Made by a program: the position numbers and the translations under genes
In this document: positions 62,409 through 64,000 of the stretch, one piece after another
Layout of the letters: each line of letters begins with the position of its first letter
Position numbering within the stretch: the stretch's first letter is position 1
Origin: Sinorhizobium fredii USDA 205
Lineage (GTDB): Bacteria; Pseudomonadota; Alphaproteobacteria; Rhizobiales; Rhizobiaceae
DNA: 64,000 bases
Direction: 5' to 3'
Assembly (NCBI RefSeq): GCF_001461695.1
Contig: NZ_AUTC01000199.1
Location: 1 to 64,000 of the forward strand
Notes under the pieces: generated by a model
What the model was told of the DNA's origin: nothing
Seen by the model: the letters and a program-made list of their open reading frames with translations, nothing else
The model's database searches: none

Positions 62409-63410
62409 TCAATCCTGGGCGCTGGCGTTCGCGGTCTCGTCGGGCGCGACATTGCCGTTCAGCAGGACTTCCACATCGGTATTGACGCCGGCCTTCACGG
62501 CAAAGTCGCGCTGGTAGATCTTGTCCTTGTTGCGCGCCACGGCCGTGTAGCTGCCTTCCGCAAGCACAAGGGTCGGAAAGGCGCCGACGCTTTCGCTGAC
62601 GACGTCGCCCGACGAGGTCAGGATCGACCAGGCGGTGTCGGCGATCGCCTCGCCGCCCGCTTCCGAGACGAGCTTCAGTGTCAGCTTCGCGGCGCGATGC
62701 TGGATCGTCGCTTCGGTCAGCTTGCCAGCCTCCACCTGAATATCGGCGCGGATCACCGCATTGACCGAGCCGTAGTCGGAGACGACGTGATAGGTGCCGG
62801 CGCCGAGCCGGACCACCGTGCTGGGCTTCACGTCGGCGACGATCAGGGCGCGCTCGCCGTCTTCCTTCTCATCGGAGGAGAAGATCGAAAAGCTGAGCTC
62901 GGTCGGTGGAATACGCACATCGCTGCCGGAGACGGCGTTCAGCATGACACCGCCGGCATCCAGCACCAGGACCTGTTTGTCCAAGGCGCCTTGCTCGGGC
63001 ACGCGAATTTTGCGGGTGGCCGCCGCGCGACCGAAGGCGACGTTGACGAAATACTCGCCGGGCACGAGATTGAAGGCCGTGGAGCCGCCTTCCGAGGTGG
63101 CCAGCAGCGGCAGTTTCCCGTCGCCACCGGGGATGGGGCTGAAGACCCGCCAGGTCAGGCCCGACTCGAGCGCCTGGCCGTCTTTCGTCAGAAGGGCCTC
63201 GAGTTTCACGTCCTTCAATTCGCCGTTCTGCGTGGGATCGCTGACGAGCGGGTTGAAGCTCGTAAGCTTTGGCATCTTTCGGCTGCCGGAGATCGACGGA
63301 AAGCTCTTGAAGGCGTCGGTCGCGTCTTCGGCTAGCGCTCGCTCCGCACCGAAACCGGCGAGGGTGATCGCCAAGGCGGTTCTCAGCAGAATACGAGTGC
63401 GGATGCGCAT
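62409..63410 (-). CDS. Exported protein, unknown
   Basis: A 333-residue secreted protein: signal residues 1-27 (MRIRTRILLRTALAITLAGF, cleavage after ALA). The rest is beta-rich with repeated short units such as GEYFVNVAFG, GTYHVVSDYG and GSYTAVARNK, resembling carboxypeptidase-regulatory or transthyretin-like domains (three or four repeats). No catalytic motif seen. I chose the ATG at 63410; earlier in-frame codons precede the signal. It is divergent from the nitroreductase gene. Confidence 0.75.
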   Translation of the reverse strand: MRIRTRILLRTALAITLAGFGAERALAEDATDAFKSFPSISGSRKMPKLTSFNPLVSDPTQNGELKDVKLEALLTKDGQALESGLTWRVFSPIPGGDGKLPLLATSEGGSTAFNLVPGEYFVNVAFGRAAATRKIRVPEQGALDKQVLVLDAGGVMLNAVSGSDVRIPPTELSFSIFSSDEKEDGERALIVADVKPSTVVRLGAGTYHVVSDYGSVNAVIRADIQVEAGKLTEATIQHRAAKLTLKLVSEAGGEAIADTAWSILTSSGDVVSESVGAFPTLVLAEGSYTAVARNKDKIYQRDFAVKAGVNTDVEVLLNGNVAPDETANASAQD

Positions 63411-63510
63411 GAGGACAGTTGACTTCCTGACTTGATGACTCCACTTGAGACGCCGGTATGGCATTTTCGTGGCTGTCGATCCGGCGGCAAGTTAGTGGAA
63501 TTCGCTCGAT

Positions 63511-64000
63511 ATGAAAACCGAAATTAAGCTCGTCGACTATCTCGCTTCCCGCAGGTCTATCCCGGCCTTCCAGATGGGATCGCCGGGGCCGGGCAGGGCC
63601 GAGGTAGAGGAAATGCTGAGGCTCGCCACCCGCGTGCCGGATCATGGCAAATTGGCGCCCTGGCGCTTCATCGTCTATCGCGGCGAGGAGAGGGCGCGGA
63701 TCAGCGGCGAGTTGAAGAAGATGGCGCTTGCCGCCAGGCCGGATCTCTCGGAGGAACTGATCAAAGTAGAGGAGACGCGGCTGACGCGCGCGCCGGTCGT
63801 CGTCGCCGTCGTCAGCAAGGCTGCGCCGCATTTCAAGATTCCGGAATGGGAACAGATGATGTCGGCCGGCGCCGTGTGCCTCAATCTGTTGATGGCAGCA
63901 AACGCGCTCGGCTATGCTTCCAACTGGCTGACCGAATGGTACGCCTTCGACGAGAAAGCCTATCCGCTGCTGGGCGTGGCGCCGGGCGAAAGGATCGCTG
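63511..64000 (+). CDS. Nitroreductase family protein (partial, runs off window)
   Basis: The first 163 residues of an FMN-dependent oxidoreductase resembling YdjA. The start MKTEIKLVDYLASRRSIPAF includes the FMN-phosphate RRS motif; APWRFIVYRG and the NLLMAANALGYASNWLT stretch are typical. The ATG at 63511 has GTGGAA upstream. The gene is cut by the window end and its partner genes are not visible. Confidence 0.87.
   Translation, partial: MKTEIKLVDYLASRRSIPAFQMGSPGPGRAEVEEMLRLATRVPDHGKLAPWRFIVYRGEERARISGELKKMALAARPDLSEELIKVEETRLTRAPVVVAVVSKAAPHFKIPEWEQMMSAGAVCLNLLMAANALGYASNWLTEWYAFDEKAYPLLGVAPGERIA

Overview
The window reads as chromosomal DNA of a rhizobial alphaproteobacterium, most likely Sinorhizobium/Ensifer. 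Supporting signs are a GC-rich codon style, an S10-spc-alpha cluster with adk but no rpsD or rpmJ, a GGAAC-N16-CGTT (EcfG/RpoE2-type) promoter, CTTGNN-N17-CTANNT housekeeping promoters, and rhizobial families such as DUF1489, PAS_5, BTLCP, ATP12 and cyclase-TPR proteins. I saw no insertion sequence, prophage, CRISPR array or plasmid module.

Layout. (1) 1-15025: the end of tuf, then S10 (rpsJ-rplC-rplD-rplW-rplB-rpsS-rplV-rpsC-rplP-rpmC-rpsQ), spc (rplN-rplX-rplE-rpsN-rpsH-rplF-rplR-rpsE-rpmD-rplO-secY-adk) and alpha (rpsM-rpsK-rpoA-rplQ) clusters, all on the plus strand. Several terminator-like hairpins break this cluster into segments, and a strong terminator ends it. (2) 15008-22533: envelope repair and quality control (msrPQ, a Do-family protease), rarA, a SugE/Gdx-type SMR exporter behind a guanidine-II-like riboswitch, then an ATP12 chaperone, a HAD phosphatase and a RluC-type pseudouridine synthase in one minus-strand operon. 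(3) 22571-28621: a DUF1883 gene, the glutathione-dependent formaldehyde oxidation genes (class III alcohol dehydrogenase and S-formylglutathione hydrolase) with a DUF188 gene and a DUF1345 membrane gene between them and an XRE regulator upstream, an EamA transporter and lipB. (4) 28753-34289: tRNA-Leu(GAG) with promoter and terminator, then the stress operon prkA-yeaH-spoVR behind an EcfG-type promoter. (5) 34448-43960: a small membrane protein, a lipoprotein, a peptide deformylase paralogue that has lost metal-site residues, mgtE, a MerR regulator, three membrane-protein genes (ICMT-like, DUF1624, DUF599), an exported alpha/beta hydrolase, sdaA and DUF1489.

(6) 44032-54228: a SPOR-domain D,D-carboxypeptidase, a BTLCP protease, PilZ and PAS_5 proteins, a probable small RNA, a rhomboid protease, a class III cyclase-TPR protein, a CBS-domain protein and a patatin-like phospholipase. 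(7) 54535-64000: hisI, folE, an IscU-like scaffold, yidD, DUF2267, DUF1697, thrS, a CHASE4-GGDEF-EAL protein whose last 27 codons are cut off by an in-frame TAA, an exported protein of unknown function, and the start of a nitroreductase gene.

The points most worth a second look are the riboswitch ahead of the SMR exporter, the stress promoter ahead of prkA, the orphan terminator and candidate small RNA before the rhomboid gene, the nonsense codon in the EAL domain, and the deformylase homologue with three substituted active-site residues. I did not find a clearly new multi-gene system. All starts, families and motifs were judged by eye.
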